From: Rubrolithibacter danxiaensis
GTDB lineage: Bacteria; Bacteroidota; Bacteroidia; Sphingobacteriales; Sphingobacteriaceae
Reading direction: 5' to 3'
Length of the DNA: 64,000 nucleotides
Assembly: GCF_047272945.1 (NCBI RefSeq)
Contig: NZ_JBKOPS010000002.1
Location: forward strand, 372,001-436,000
The position numbers were made by a program, and so were the translations under genes. This document shows positions 1-8,783 of this stretch, in pieces. The notes beneath the pieces are model-generated. The model saw only the letters and a list, made by a program, of their open reading frames with translations. It did not search any database and had not been told where the DNA came from. Numbering within the stretch: position 1 is the stretch's first letter; every line of letters starts with the position of its first letter.

Positions 1-818
1 GTGATCATAAAAATTTGCTTGTTGTGGGTTTTCCTCCGCCTTAAAATATCCACGGCAAGTTCAAGCCCGGCATAGGTATTTGTGTGGTAAGGACCCACTT
101 GCAGATAGGGGAGATCTTTCAGGCTGATTGGCCAGGCATCGTTGCCAAAAACTACAATATCCAGTGTATCCTTCGGGTATTTGGTATTTATGAGTTCTGC
201 CAACGCCATTGCTACCTTTTTTGCCGGAGTAATGCGGTCTTCACCATAAAGGATCATCGAATGGGAAATATCGATCATTAACACAGTAGAAGTAATCGTT
301 TTAAAATCTTTTTCTTCCACTTCAAGATCGCGTTCGGTCATGGTAAAATCCGAAATTCCGTGATTGATCTGTGCATTGTGAATGGAAGCCGTCATGTCAA
401 TCTGGTCCAGTGCATCGCCGAACTGGTATTCGCGGCGGTCGGCATTCTTCTCTTCTCCCTGGCCTGATCGATTGGTATTGTGCTGACCTTTCCCTGATTT
501 TTTTAACTTTCCGAAAATTTCTTCCAGCGCAGATTTGCGGATGCTTTGCTCTGTTTTTGCGGTAATTACAAAACCGCCTTTATTACCCTGGTCGTCATCA
601 ATATATCCCCGCTTTTTCAGATCTTCAATAAAATCACCCATACCATACTCATCGTTGGTGATATTATATTGCTTATCCAGTTCGTTCATCCATGCAAGCG
701 CTTCATTCGCATCTCCCGATGTATAATTCAGCAACTCCATAAATAACTTGAGCAACTCTTCAAACCCGCCTTTTGGAAGTTCGTTAGGAAGATAGTTCGA
801 AAAAATATGTCCCCGCAT
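1..818 (-). CDS. VWA domain protein, 3' end cut by window edge
   Basis: The frame is open from an ATG at 818 to the left edge, giving 272 codons with no stop. The N-terminal ~140 residues are helical and charged, and a Gly/Asn/Gln-rich linker lies near residues 105-125. A von Willebrand factor A domain begins near residue 175. Its MIDAS motif DISHS is at D183, S185 and S187, and a Thr-rich HTNTY segment near 245-249 could supply the third metal ligand. In Bacteroidota such cytosolic VWA proteins often sit beside a MoxR/Mg-chelatase-type AAA ATPase; that partner would lie outside the window, so the pairing is inference. A TAACTTCG box at 849-856 on the minus strand could be its promoter. Confidence 0.85.
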   Translation of the reverse strand, partial: MRGHIFSNYLPNELPKGGFEELLKLFMELLNYTSGDANEALAWMNELDKQYNITNDEYGMGDFIEDLKKRGYIDDDQGNKGGFVITAKTEQSIRKSALEEIFGKLKKSGKGQHNTNRSGQGEEKNADRREYQFGDALDQIDMTASIHNAQINHGISDFTMTERDLEVEEKDFKTITSTVLMIDISHSMILYGEDRITPAKKVAMALAELINTKYPKDTLDIVVFGNDAWPISLKDLPYLQVGPYHTNTYAGLELAVDILRRRKTHNKQIFMI

Positions 819-904
819 GATTAACCTTTCAATTTACTAACGAAAAACCGAAGTTAAAAGTTTGATGATCAAGGCGTGTTACTGCGATGTCATTTTGGAA
901 AAAA

Positions 905-1804
905 TTAAGAGGTCTTCGATTGATCTTGATATAATTTATAAATATCAGCAAGGGTATAATGTGGATTGGCTCCCGGCAGCGAGGCAATTAAAGCACCGGC
1001 AGCACAAGATTTTTCCAGGACCGTTTCAATAGGTTCTTTTTTTAGAATTCCATTGATAAAACTTGCTAAGAAGGCATCGCCTGCTCCAACTGTATCTGCA
1101 ACTTCAATAGTATATCCCGGATGTTTGTAGAGGGTTGCTCCGTCCCAAACCATCGCTCCATCACCTCCTAAAGTAACGCATATTAACTGCATCCGGTACT
1201 TTTGCAGCAAAAAGTTAAGTTGCTCCTGTTCAGACCAACCTTTTATCTCGTACAATTCGTTTATATAATTTAACTCGTCTTCATTCAATTTTACAATATC
1301 GCTCAACAGCAGCAGTTCTTCCAGCAGTTCGGTTGTAAAATGGGGGAAGCGAAGGTTCATGTCGAATACTTTGAACTTTGCCTGGGCGAGCAATTTCAAA
1401 AGTGTTTGTTTGCTTGTTTCTTCGCGACAGGCCAAACTGCCGAAAACTACCGCATCTGCATTGCGGATTAATTCTCCTGCTTTTTCTGAATAGTTAATTG
1501 CATCCCACGCTACCGGCTTTACAATGTTGTAAGTTGCCTGCTGTTTTTCGTCGAGATATACATCTACAACCCCCGTCTGTAAAACTGAATGTGTTTGAAC
1601 GTATGAAGTTGTAAGTCCTTGTTCCCTGAGAAAAGTAAGGAGTTCATTGCCGTTTTCATCTGCCCCGACTGCACTGATAAGTTCAGTACTAATTCCCTGT
1701 TTATTTAAATGAAAAGCGACATTCATGGGAGCACCGCCCGCTTTTTTTACGTCACCAAACCGATCCCAAAGAATTTCTCCGAAACAAACTACTTTATAAT
1801 CCAT
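905..1804 (-). CDS. PfkB-family sugar kinase (fructokinase-like)
   Basis: A ribokinase/PfkB kinase of 299 residues, the normal length for the family. The N-terminal signature GGAPMN is at residues 23-28. The second signature DTVGAGDAF spans 237-245, with the GAGD anion hole and D243 as the expected catalytic base. It should transfer the ATP gamma-phosphate to a sugar hydroxyl in the cytoplasm; fructose is the usual substrate of the closest group, but the sequence alone does not fix the substrate. No sugar transporter or glycosidase is adjacent, so the context does not help. The cupin gene follows on the same strand 77 bases downstream, separated by a hairpin. Confidence 0.9.
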   Translation of the reverse strand: MDYKVVCFGEILWDRFGDVKKAGGAPMNVAFHLNKQGISTELISAVGADENGNELLTFLREQGLTTSYVQTHSVLQTGVVDVYLDEKQQATYNIVKPVAWDAINYSEKAGELIRNADAVVFGSLACREETSKQTLLKLLAQAKFKVFDMNLRFPHFTTELLEELLLLSDIVKLNEDELNYINELYEIKGWSEQEQLNFLLQKYRMQLICVTLGGDGAMVWDGATLYKHPGYTIEVADTVGAGDAFLASFINGILKKEPIETVLEKSCAAGALIASLPGANPHYTLADIYKLYQDQSKTS

Positions 1805-1835
1805 AAACTATAGTACGATTATTTTAAGAACAAAA

Positions 1836-1857
1836 AAAGACTACCGGAGCAGTCTTT
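1836..1857 (-). terminator. hairpin with T-tract in the gap between the PfkB and cupin genes
   Basis: A 7-bp stem (AAAGACT/AGTCTTT) with an 8-base loop lies in the 77-base gap between the PfkB kinase gene start and the cupin gene end. On the minus strand it is followed by a T-tract (1832-1835), as expected for an intrinsic terminator of the cupin gene. Confidence 0.6.
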
Positions 1858-1881
1858 AAATTTAAATGGGATATTGAAATC

Positions 1882-2763
1882 TTATTTCGGTTGGCCTTCT
1901 GCTAAGGCTCGTTCTGCCCGTTTCATGGCAAGACTTTCTTTCCAGCTCATATACCTGGCATTGAAGTTCTTTTTCATTATATCATCAAACTTTCGCTGAA
2001 TGGTAAGATTATATAAGCTTTTTGCTTTCACGGCCCATGATTTGTCCCACGCTCTTAATGAAATTGAGAATGAACCATCCAGGTATTTCATCCAGTGCCA
2101 CATTCCGGTTGGCATAAATAAAGTATCTCCATGTTCAAGAAAAGCTTCCTGTCCTTCAATGCCGTTTAATGCCGGGAATTTATTAAAATCCGGATTTAAA
2201 ATATCGTAATCTTCCAGCGCATAGGTTGCAAAGGGAATGCAATACAGTCGTTCACGCCATTTATAATCAAATAAGATAACATGCTTTCTTCCATGAAAAT
2301 GAGTATGGAAAATGTGAGCAAGATCTATATCGTAATGTAAAAAGGTTACAGAGCCTTGGCCTCCAAAAAACATATTCGGATAACTGTCGAGAAAACCGCC
2401 CATTAGGTCTTTCGGAGCACGGTAATCATCTAATAGTTTAGGAGCTTGCTTAATAGGATCAAATAAAAATATTCTGAGGTCCGTTGGTTCGCGGCGGATG
2501 AGGTCAATATAATCGCCAAACTTCATCTCTGCTGCCGCTGCATTGATAGGTTTTGAGGGATCTGCTTTTGAACTGTCATACAAAGGCACAACTTTGTCTC
2601 CAACAGTTTCTTTCAGGTAATCAAAAGTCCATTTTTCAAAAGCTGGCCACTGATGTGCCATTTTCTTTATAACCAGAGGACGGCGGGGATTAAGGTAGTT
2701 TTTGATGAAGTCTTCGCGACTGATGTTTTCTACTACATCTATCGGGCTAAGTTTAATTGACAT
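1882..2763 (-). CDS. cupin-like / JmjC-type 2-oxoglutarate oxygenase
   Basis: A 293-residue protein of the Cupin_8/JmjC-like group. The iron-binding HxD...H triad can be read as H143-Y-D145 and H223 (in MWHWMK), on a double-stranded beta-helix fold. The N-terminal PLVIKK segment near 29-34 is typical of this family. Members are Fe(II)/2-oxoglutarate-dependent hydroxylases or demethylases acting on protein or small-molecule substrates; the substrate here is unknown. There is no signal peptide, so it is probably cytoplasmic. Confidence 0.8.
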   Translation of the reverse strand: MSIKLSPIDVVENISREDFIKNYLNPRRPLVIKKMAHQWPAFEKWTFDYLKETVGDKVVPLYDSSKADPSKPINAAAAEMKFGDYIDLIRREPTDLRIFLFDPIKQAPKLLDDYRAPKDLMGGFLDSYPNMFFGGQGSVTFLHYDIDLAHIFHTHFHGRKHVILFDYKWRERLYCIPFATYALEDYDILNPDFNKFPALNGIEGQEAFLEHGDTLFMPTGMWHWMKYLDGSFSISLRAWDKSWAVKAKSLYNLTIQRKFDDIMKKNFNARYMSWKESLAMKRAERALAEGQPK

Positions 2764-2851
2764 GTTAATGAAAATTTAACCCAACAAAAATAAGTAAAAA
2801 GCTATTTCAAAGTGTCCGGTTGGATGCTTTTTATACTTTCTTATGACTAAA

Positions 2852-2880
2852 AAGCCCGGCACAAATTCTGTGCAGGGCTT
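2852..2880 (-). terminator. terminator of the fasciclin gene
   Basis: Stem AAGCCC-x-GCACA pairs with TGTGC-x-GGGCTT, with one internal mismatch and a 5-base loop. On the minus strand it is followed by TTTTT, directly downstream of the fasciclin stop. Confidence 0.75.
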
Positions 2881-2906
2881 CTATCTAATCAAACCTTTTT
2901 CTCTAC

Positions 2907-3461
2907 TTATGATTTTGGAGTAACTACATGGTCAATTACATGAATAACTCCATTTTTTTGGAAAACATCCGCAATAGTAATTTGTGCCGTCCCTCCATTT
3001 TCGTCTTTTAACCAGATCTTTCCATCTTTTTCCATAAGCCAGAGTTTATCACCGCTGGCAGTAGTGTATTCTGCTGTTCCTTTTCCGGCTTTTATTGCTT
3101 TCATCAAATCTTTTGCACTTAAATGCCCCGGCACTACGTGATAAGTAAGAATTTTAGTTAAAGTTGCTTTGTTTTCAGGCTTTACCAGTGTTTCTACAGT
3201 TCCGGCAGGCAACATATCAAAAGCCTCGTTTGTGGGAGCAAAAACAGTGAAAGGCCCGGCACTTTTTAAAGTTTCTACTAATCCAGCTGCTTTAACTGCT
3301 GCAACAAGTGTAGTATGATCTTTTGAATTAACGGCATTGTCAACAATATCTTTTGTAGGATACATGGCTGCTCCGCCTACCATTTTGGTTTGCTGAGCAA
3401 AAGTTTGTGTGCTGAATGCAATAGCTGCTATTGCAACTGCGGTTTTGAAAATCCTTTTCAT
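2907..3461 (-). CDS. secreted fasciclin (FAS1) domain protein
   Basis: A 184-residue protein with a Sec signal peptide (about residues 1-22, ending TFAQ) and a single FAS1 domain over roughly residues 40-182. The FAS1 hallmarks are visible: GPFTVFAPTNEAF near 66-78, YHVVPGH near 108-114, and the terminal VIHVIDHVV strand. Such proteins are periplasmic or surface adhesion proteins and are common in Bacteroidota. It is monocistronic, with its own terminator downstream. The 5' region holds a perfect 12-base palindrome (3512-3523). Confidence 0.9.
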   Translation of the reverse strand: MKRIFKTAVAIAAIAFSTQTFAQQTKMVGGAAMYPTKDIVDNAVNSKDHTTLVAAVKAAGLVETLKSAGPFTVFAPTNEAFDMLPAGTVETLVKPENKATLTKILTYHVVPGHLSAKDLMKAIKAGKGTAEYTTASGDKLWLMEKDGKIWLKDENGGTAQITIADVFQKNGVIHVIDHVVTPKS

Positions 3462-3560
3462 TTTTAATAATATTTTTTTCTGTTGTTTGAAAAGAATTAC
3501 GAAAACGAAATAAATCCGGATTTTCAGATAAAAGAAAAAGTGATGTTTTTTTGTAAATGA

Positions 3561-4694
3561 TTATATATCAGTAAGAAATAATTCGGAAGCAATATGATCG
3601 GCAAAGAGCTTCCCTTCTTCCGTCAGTGTAATAATACCATTAACGTTCTTTACCCAGTTTTTCGATAAAAATTCTTCCAGGTTAGCTTGGATCATATGCC
3701 GGTAATCGGAACTAAACCTCCGTTCAATTTCCTCAAGGCTCATTCCCCAGCTTGTTCTTAAGGAAGTCATAATGTATTCATTGATCCGGTCGAGGACAGA
3801 GAGAACTTCTACTTCTGCGGGTACCGTTTCTTTTATCAGCGAATCAATATATTTTGCATTATTGGTTATATTCCATTGCCTTGTTTCTCCATTAAAAGAA
3901 TGTGCGGAAGGGCCGATTCCAAGATATGGAATTCCTTTCCAGTAATTAGCGTTATGAACAGCATAATGGCCTGGCTTGGCAAAATTAGATATTTCATACT
4001 GTTCATAGCCCGCTTCCTGAAGTAAAGAAATCAACAACTTAAATTGTGCAGCGCTTTGGGCTTCGTTCATCGGGATTTGTTTTCCCTTACGAATAAAGGA
4101 AGCAAGTGCTGTTTGTGGCTCAACCGTCATTGAGTAAGCAGAAACGTGCGGAATGGAAAGCGCAATAACCTTTTTTATATTCGATTCCCATTTGTTATCA
4201 CTAAGCAGCGGATAGCCATAAATAAGGTCGACTGTGATGTTCTCAAATCCTGTGTCCTGCACCCTTTTTACAGCGCTTTCTGCTTCCTGTGCCGTATGAG
4301 CCCGGTTCATCCAGCGCAGGTCCTCTTCAAAAAAAGACTGAACGCCGATACTGAAACGGTTAACGGCAGTATTTCGAAGCTCTTTCACCTTTGGTGCCTC
4401 CAGGTCATCAGGGTTTGCTTCGAGCGTTATCTCTGCATTGGAAGCAACAGTATGATATTTTGCAATTTTATCAATCAATGATTGGATTTCAGAAGCATCC
4501 AGAACAGAGGGAGTACCACCACCAAAATAAATAGTTTCTATGGGAGCACCATGAAGAAAGCTTTTTTGCAGCTCAATCTCGGTGTGCATGGCCTGCAGCA
4601 TTTCCTCCTTGTACTTTAATGATGTGCTGAAATGAAAATCACAGTAATGGCAGGCTTTTTTACAGAAAGGGATATGAAGATAAATTCCGGCCAT
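3561..4694 (-). CDS. hemW: radical SAM heme chaperone HemW
   Basis: HemW homologue, about 377 residues. The 4Fe-4S/SAM motif CxxxCxxC is at C11, C15 and C18 when translation starts at the ATG at 4694. That start gives the conserved MAGIYLHIPFC opening; the longer frame from 4727 adds 11 unconserved residues and was not chosen. YFGGGTPS follows the radical SAM core. CHYCDF, rather than the fourth-cysteine pattern of coproporphyrinogen dehydrogenase HemN, fits HemW, which inserts heme into target proteins. It is encoded divergently from the EcsC-family gene. Confidence 0.92.
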   Translation of the reverse strand: MAGIYLHIPFCKKACHYCDFHFSTSLKYKEEMLQAMHTEIELQKSFLHGAPIETIYFGGGTPSVLDASEIQSLIDKIAKYHTVASNAEITLEANPDDLEAPKVKELRNTAVNRFSIGVQSFFEEDLRWMNRAHTAQEAESAVKRVQDTGFENITVDLIYGYPLLSDNKWESNIKKVIALSIPHVSAYSMTVEPQTALASFIRKGKQIPMNEAQSAAQFKLLISLLQEAGYEQYEISNFAKPGHYAVHNANYWKGIPYLGIGPSAHSFNGETRQWNITNNAKYIDSLIKETVPAEVEVLSVLDRINEYIMTSLRTSWGMSLEEIERRFSSDYRHMIQANLEEFLSKNWVKNVNGIITLTEEGKLFADHIASELFLTDI

Positions 4695-4753
4695 TGATTC
4701 TGCAAAGATAGGATGATAAAAAATCAAGAGAAAGAAAGATCTGAAATATAAAC

Positions 4754-4778
4754 AGATTACATAAATTAGCTGTAATCT
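4754..4778. repeat. inverted repeat between divergent hemW and EcsC genes
   Basis: Perfect 8-bp arms (AGATTACA/TGTAATCT) are separated by 9 bases in the 222-base divergent intergenic region. No T-tract follows, so an operator or a chance repeat is more likely than a terminator. Confidence 0.3.
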
Positions 4779-4916
4779 TCTATATTAAGTAAACCTGAAA
4801 TTCTAGTTTTTAATTATTAATGATGCTTTTAACTGTATGAAACCAATCCGGTATTTTATTTTTTTATCCATCTCCTGTTGTTAAAAGAGCTAATTTTCCT
4901 TCAAAGATTTTTAAGG

Positions 4917-5639
4917 ATGACAAGTTATGAAACCGCAGCCTTGGAGGAATTACAAAGATGGCAGCGAAAAATGCTGGAAAATCCATCTTTGTTCGATAGC
5001 CTGTCAAAAAAAGTACAAAACAGACTGAATAACTTCATTCCTGAAAAGGTGCATAAAGTAATAACGGTTACCATTCAGAAAATGATAGAAGCAGTGTTGT
5101 TTGGAGCAAAATATACCACAACTGCTGTACTGAAAGAAGGTTCGTTATTATATAGGGAAGCCCATATCAGGGAGAAGGTTGATTTTTATAAAAAAACGGC
5201 CGCAACCGAAGGTGCACTTACGGGTGCAGGCGGAATCCTACTGGGCCTTGCTGATTTTCCCTTGTTAATTGGGATAAAAATAAAACTGCTCTTTGACATA
5301 GCTGCGTTATACGGGTACGATGTGAAAGATTATAAAGAAAGGTTATATATCTTGTATGTTTTTCAGCTGGCTTTTTCAAGTGCTAAAAGACGAAAAGAGG
5401 TTTACCAACTTTTAGCCGACTGGCCGTTGTATAAAGAGACGCTCCCGGAGAATGTAGAAGACTTCGACTGGCGGACATTTCAACAAGAATACCGCGATTA
5501 TATTGATCTGGCTAAAATGGCACAATTAATTCCTGTAATAGGGGCCGCAGTAGGTGCAGTAGCCAATTACAGGTTAATTAATAAGCTGGCAGAAACAGCG
5601 AGGAATGCCTATAGGATACGTTATTTTGATAAGCAATAA
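4917..5639 (+). CDS. EcsC family protein
   Basis: About 240 residues from the ATG at 4917, which gives the conserved family opening MTSYETAALEELQRWQ; a longer frame from 4878 is unlikely. EcsC-family features include the Gly/Ala-rich hydrophobic segments GALTGAGGILLGLADFPLL and AQLIPVIGAAVGAVANYRLI near the C-terminus, which may associate with membrane. The family was named after Bacillus EcsC, encoded beside an ABC exporter; its biochemical role is unknown, and no ABC genes are near here. It is followed by a glycosyltransferase on the same strand. Confidence 0.8.
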   Translation: MTSYETAALEELQRWQRKMLENPSLFDSLSKKVQNRLNNFIPEKVHKVITVTIQKMIEAVLFGAKYTTTAVLKEGSLLYREAHIREKVDFYKKTAATEGALTGAGGILLGLADFPLLIGIKIKLLFDIAALYGYDVKDYKERLYILYVFQLAFSSAKRRKEVYQLLADWPLYKETLPENVEDFDWRTFQQEYRDYIDLAKMAQLIPVIGAAVGAVANYRLINKLAETARNAYRIRYFDKQ

Positions 5640-5744
5640 ATTTCGTGCTGTAGAAGAAATTAATGAAACTTTTTATACTCATACAGCTATAAGGTTAAAA
5701 CTTCTGATTCTATTAGTTACATTAGTTCTCTTATTTAATCTTAC

Positions 5745-6551
5745 ATGCGCCCGATTACTATTCCTGATTATATACACCAGTTCTGGAGCCAGGGAAAAGC
5801 GCCAGAAACGCTTATTGAATCCACCCGAACTGCTTATTCTTCTTTATTAAAGGGTGATCCGGAAGTTTCTGTGGTTATGCCTGCATATAACGAAGAAGAA
5901 AATATTGTACAAACGCTGGCTTCTCTTTGTCATAATCAAACTTCCCGGTCTGTTGAAATTATTGTAGTGAATAATAATTCGAAAGATAATACGGAAGCCC
6001 TGGTTAAAGCATGCGGAGTTACCTGCATTACAGAAACAATCCAGGGAATTACACCTGCACGTAATGCAGGCCTGACGTATGCCCGCGGTAAGTACATTCT
6101 TAATGCGGATGCAGATACCATTTACCCTAAAGACTGGATTGAAGAAATGGTAAAACCTTTAGATACTGCTGAAGTAGCGTTAACTTATGGACGTTTTTCT
6201 TTTATTCCTATCGGGAGCACCGGCCGTTTTACCTATTTTTTTTACGAATACTTTGCCGATCTGACCCGGCTGCTGAATAAATATATCAAAGATGAAGCGG
6301 TAAATGTATACGGGTTTAACTCCGGGTTCCGCCGTGAGCAGGGATTACAGGTAGATTGTTTTAATCACCCTCCGGGTACAAATGAAGATGGATATCTGGC
6401 ATGGAAGTTACGAAACAAAGGTTTTGGAAAACTTTTTTATGTTAAAAATATCAAGGCGATGGTTTGGACTACCGATCGTAGAATCCAGATTGACGGGGGA
6501 CTTTGGAAAGGGACTTTTAAAAGACTGAAAAGAGTTTTTCTCAGGAGATGA
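5745..6551 (+). CDS. family 2 glycosyltransferase
   Basis: A GT-A fold glycosyltransferase of 268 residues. The domain begins at VSVVMPAYNEEENI (41-54), and the metal/nucleotide-sugar DxD motif is D122-A-D124. There is no obvious transmembrane segment, so the enzyme is probably cytoplasmic or peripheral. It likely adds a sugar from a nucleotide donor to a lipid or polysaccharide. It stands alone rather than in a polysaccharide cluster, so the acceptor cannot be inferred. It converges on the next gene across a strong hairpin. Confidence 0.85.
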   Translation: MRPITIPDYIHQFWSQGKAPETLIESTRTAYSSLLKGDPEVSVVMPAYNEEENIVQTLASLCHNQTSRSVEIIVVNNNSKDNTEALVKACGVTCITETIQGITPARNAGLTYARGKYILNADADTIYPKDWIEEMVKPLDTAEVALTYGRFSFIPIGSTGRFTYFFYEYFADLTRLLNKYIKDEAVNVYGFNSGFRREQGLQVDCFNHPPGTNEDGYLAWKLRNKGFGKLFYVKNIKAMVWTTDRRIQIDGGLWKGTFKRLKRVFLRR

Positions 6552-6552
6552 T

Positions 6553-6606
6553 AGCAGGCTTGTGAATATGCATCTTTCTACATATTCACAAGCTGCTTTT
6601 TCTTTT
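6553..6606. terminator. bidirectional terminator between convergent genes
   Basis: A 13-bp perfect stem (6558-6570 with 6581-6593), extended by four pairs across a one-base bulge, has a 10-base loop. T-rich sequence follows on the plus strand and A-rich sequence precedes it, so it can serve the glycosyltransferase and the convergent small secreted protein gene. Confidence 0.85.
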
Positions 6607-7040
6607 TAATGGCGGCCTTTTCCTCTTGAATGACCATTTCCTTTTCCATGATGCCCATTCCCCTTAGAATTCGAATACCTGTAAGATACATTCCTTACTT
6701 CGTACTTCTGACGGTAATATGCATGACGCAAATAGGGCCTCGATTCATAAACAGGAACATGTCTTACACGATATACATTGCAATCCCGATATCTTCCTGG
6801 TAATGAAGTCCGTGAAATCCATACACCATCATCGAAATAGTAATACCGGCGGGTGGGAACATAATAGTATGCCTGAACATCAGGTAAATAATAATAGTCA
6901 ACGCGACTTACAGGAACAGGCGTTACATACACAGGCGACTGCCCGATGTTTATATCTACATGTACCTGCGCTTTACTCTCGCTGCAAAAAATAGTGACTA
7001 AAAATATTGTTCCAATTAAAAGTATTCTTCTCATAAACAT
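6606..7040 (-). CDS. small secreted tyrosine-rich protein, unknown function
   Basis: A 144-residue protein with a Sec signal peptide (first ~24 residues, ending SKAQ). The mature part is very rich in Tyr and Val (YYYLPDVQAYYYVP, RRYYYFDDGVWIS), a pattern seen in small exported Bacteroidota proteins of unknown function. The C-terminal ~20 residues are a Gly/His/Lys/Asn-rich tail that could bind metal or polyanions; this is inference. Translation could start at M1 or M3 (7034). Confidence 0.65.
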   Translation of the reverse strand: MFMRRILLIGTIFLVTIFCSESKAQVHVDINIGQSPVYVTPVPVSRVDYYYLPDVQAYYYVPTRRYYYFDDGVWISRTSLPGRYRDCNVYRVRHVPVYESRPYLRHAYYRQKYEVRNVSYRYSNSKGNGHHGKGNGHSRGKGRH

Positions 7041-7181
7041 ATTCTTTTATATGAAAAAACGGCGGAAAGATGAAATGAACATGAATTTTGCAGGATATTT
7101 TTAAATTAAGCAGATAGCTTCTTTTTGAAATCTCAAAACAATATACTTTTACAGAAGTTGAACTATAGTTATTTGCTACCT

Positions 7182-7403
7182 ATGAAACATCTTAAAAAGA
7201 TAATGTTGATCTCTGTAATTGCAATGACTGCATTTGCATGTAATTCAGAACCAAAAAATTCTCAGGGAACTGGTCAGGAAGACGGTATGAACACCATTGA
7301 CAGTACACCAGCCCAAACGTCAGACAGCGTTGCGCCCGGAACAAATGCTGGTCGTTCTGATACTGCCGAGAATGGCGATTCTCCAAACAGTTCAACGGAT
7401 TAG
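7182..7403 (+). CDS. small lipoprotein, unknown function
   Basis: 73 residues from the ATG at 7182. A short basic start and hydrophobic stretch end in a lipobox-like TAFAC, with the acylated Cys near residue 20. The remainder is a Ser/Thr/Asp/Gly-rich, disordered acidic tail. It may simply be a surface or periplasmic tethered peptide. An upstream in-frame ATG at 7125 would spoil the signal sequence and was rejected. Confidence 0.65.
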   Translation: MKHLKKIMLISVIAMTAFACNSEPKNSQGTGQEDGMNTIDSTPAQTSDSVAPGTNAGRSDTAENGDSPNSSTD

Positions 7404-7509
7404 GAGTAAGTATTTAATCCTGTTTTTCTCATTTACTGTACACAAAGGCTGGAAAATTTTTATTTCCCGGCTTTCTCTTTATTTTTACACCTTACATTCA
7501 GATAATTTT

Positions 7510-7926
7510 ATGATTTCAAAACAATCCAGAAGGGGATTTCTCTCTTTTGCCGCAAAAGCTGCAGCAGTTACAGGAATTACAACACTTTTTGGAAAAACAT
7601 CATTTGCTATGGCACCAGATAAAGTTTTTATACATCATGTTTATTTTTGGTTAAAGAATCCTGACAGCCAGGAAGACAAAGAAAAGCTTATTGAAGCTTT
7701 AAAAAAGCTTTCGAAGGTTAAAACTATTAAAGAATTTCACATCGGCTTGCCATCTTCAACTAACAGGGATGTTATTGATCGCTCATATTCAGTTTCGTGG
7801 ATGCTCTTCTTCAAAAACAAGGCCGATCAGGACAGCTATCAGGTAGATCCGATACATTTAAAATTTGTGGAAGAGAACTCTTCGCTCTGGTCAAAGGTTG
7901 TAGTGTACGATTCTGAAGATATTTAG
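7510..7926 (+). CDS. Tat-exported Dabb-domain protein
   Basis: 138 residues from the ATG at 7510. The N-terminus carries a twin-arginine signal (SRRGFLSFAAKAAAV, near residues 6-20), so the protein should be exported folded. The remainder is a stress-responsive A/B barrel (Dabb) domain starting at VFIHHVYFWLK and ending near VVVYD. Dabb domains form dimeric ferredoxin-like barrels, found in olivetolic acid cyclase and small stress proteins; the ligand here is unknown. The longer open frame from 7297 overlaps the lipoprotein gene and is not likely to be translated. Confidence 0.8.
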   Translation: MISKQSRRGFLSFAAKAAAVTGITTLFGKTSFAMAPDKVFIHHVYFWLKNPDSQEDKEKLIEALKKLSKVKTIKEFHIGLPSSTNRDVIDRSYSVSWMLFFKNKADQDSYQVDPIHLKFVEENSSLWSKVVVYDSEDI

Positions 7927-7931
7927 TTGGA

Positions 7932-7968
7932 GTATTAAGTAGCAAGTATCAGGTAGGAAGTATTAAGA
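7932..7968. repeat. degenerate GTATYAAG intergenic repeat
   Basis: The short spacer after the Dabb gene holds several degenerate copies of a GTATTAAG/GTATCAGG word. GTATTAAGTAGCAAG differs by one base from a segment at 38393-38407 between atpA and atpG, which suggests a dispersed intergenic repeat. Confidence 0.45.
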
Positions 7969-7993
7969 TAAATAGGCGCAAATCTGTTTATTG

Positions 7994-8746
7994 TTAAAAA
8001 AGCATAAAAACAGCCGCTGCGAACGTCATGCTAATGATGAACCAGCGGTAAACTGCTTCCGATAATTTTTGTGTGATCTTAATTCCAAGATAAGCTCCGG
8101 CTAAAATAGCTGGCAACGTAATGGTCGCAAGCAGGAAAGTGTTGAGGTTTATTGTATGCCAGACAAAAACATGGAAAGGTACTTTCAGCCAGTTTATAAT
8201 CATAAAAAACCAGGCTGTAGTTCCAATGTAAGTGTTTTTAGGGAGCCGCATTGACAGGAAATAAAGCGCCATTACAACTCCTGCCAGGTTCCCTACCATA
8301 GAAGTAAAGCCTCCTGCAACGCCCATAAATAATGCAATGCCTGCAGAATCGGGCATAGTGGCTTTCTTGGCTTTCTCCAGCCAGATCATTATTGCAAGAC
8401 TTACAATAATGATAACAGCCATAATCAGTTTAAAAACAGCATCGTTAATGTGATTGCCGGTAATAGTGCCTGCTATTATTCCAAGTATCGACCACGGTAG
8501 CAAACGCTTAAGCGATTTCCAGTCTGCATGCCGGTGGTAATAAACCACACCGAAAATATCTGCAAGAATAATAATGGGTAATAAGAGGCCGCTCGAAGCA
8601 TGACCGCCAAACACAATAGCCATTAACGGAACACATAAAATGCCGGCACCGTGTACACCCGTTTTTGACATTCCAGACAACAAGGCAACCAGCAGGATAA
8701 TTAGAAATCCATGAAATTCTATCTGATACTGGAGTATGGAAATCAA
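7994..8746 (-). CDS. TauE/SafE family sulfite/organosulfonate permease
   Basis: A 250-residue polytopic membrane protein with about eight hydrophobic segments and the internally duplicated TauE/SafE architecture. Gly-rich GMSKTGVHGAG near residues 25-35 and GVAGGFTSMVGNLAGVV near 143-159 are the family's two half-repeat signatures. Members export or import sulfite, sulfoacetate or related small anions across the inner membrane. The substrate is not fixed by the sequence. A TAGTTTCG box at 8757-8764 lies just upstream. Confidence 0.85.
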   Translation of the reverse strand: MISILQYQIEFHGFLIILLVALLSGMSKTGVHGAGILCVPLMAIVFGGHASSGLLLPIIILADIFGVVYYHRHADWKSLKRLLPWSILGIIAGTITGNHINDAVFKLIMAVIIIVSLAIMIWLEKAKKATMPDSAGIALFMGVAGGFTSMVGNLAGVVMALYFLSMRLPKNTYIGTTAWFFMIINWLKVPFHVFVWHTINLNTFLLATITLPAILAGAYLGIKITQKLSEAVYRWFIISMTFAAAVFMLF

Positions 8747-8783
8747 TTTTTTTTGGCGAAACTAAGAATCCGAAACGGATAAA

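Noticed and set aside
4146..4481. Long plus-strand open frame
   Set aside because: It lies antisense to hemW with no start signal or recognisable motif; it is a shadow of the real gene.
7297..7509. Extended N-terminus for the Dabb protein
   Set aside because: It overlaps the lipoprotein gene and lacks a signal; the Tat leader begins at the ATG at 7510.
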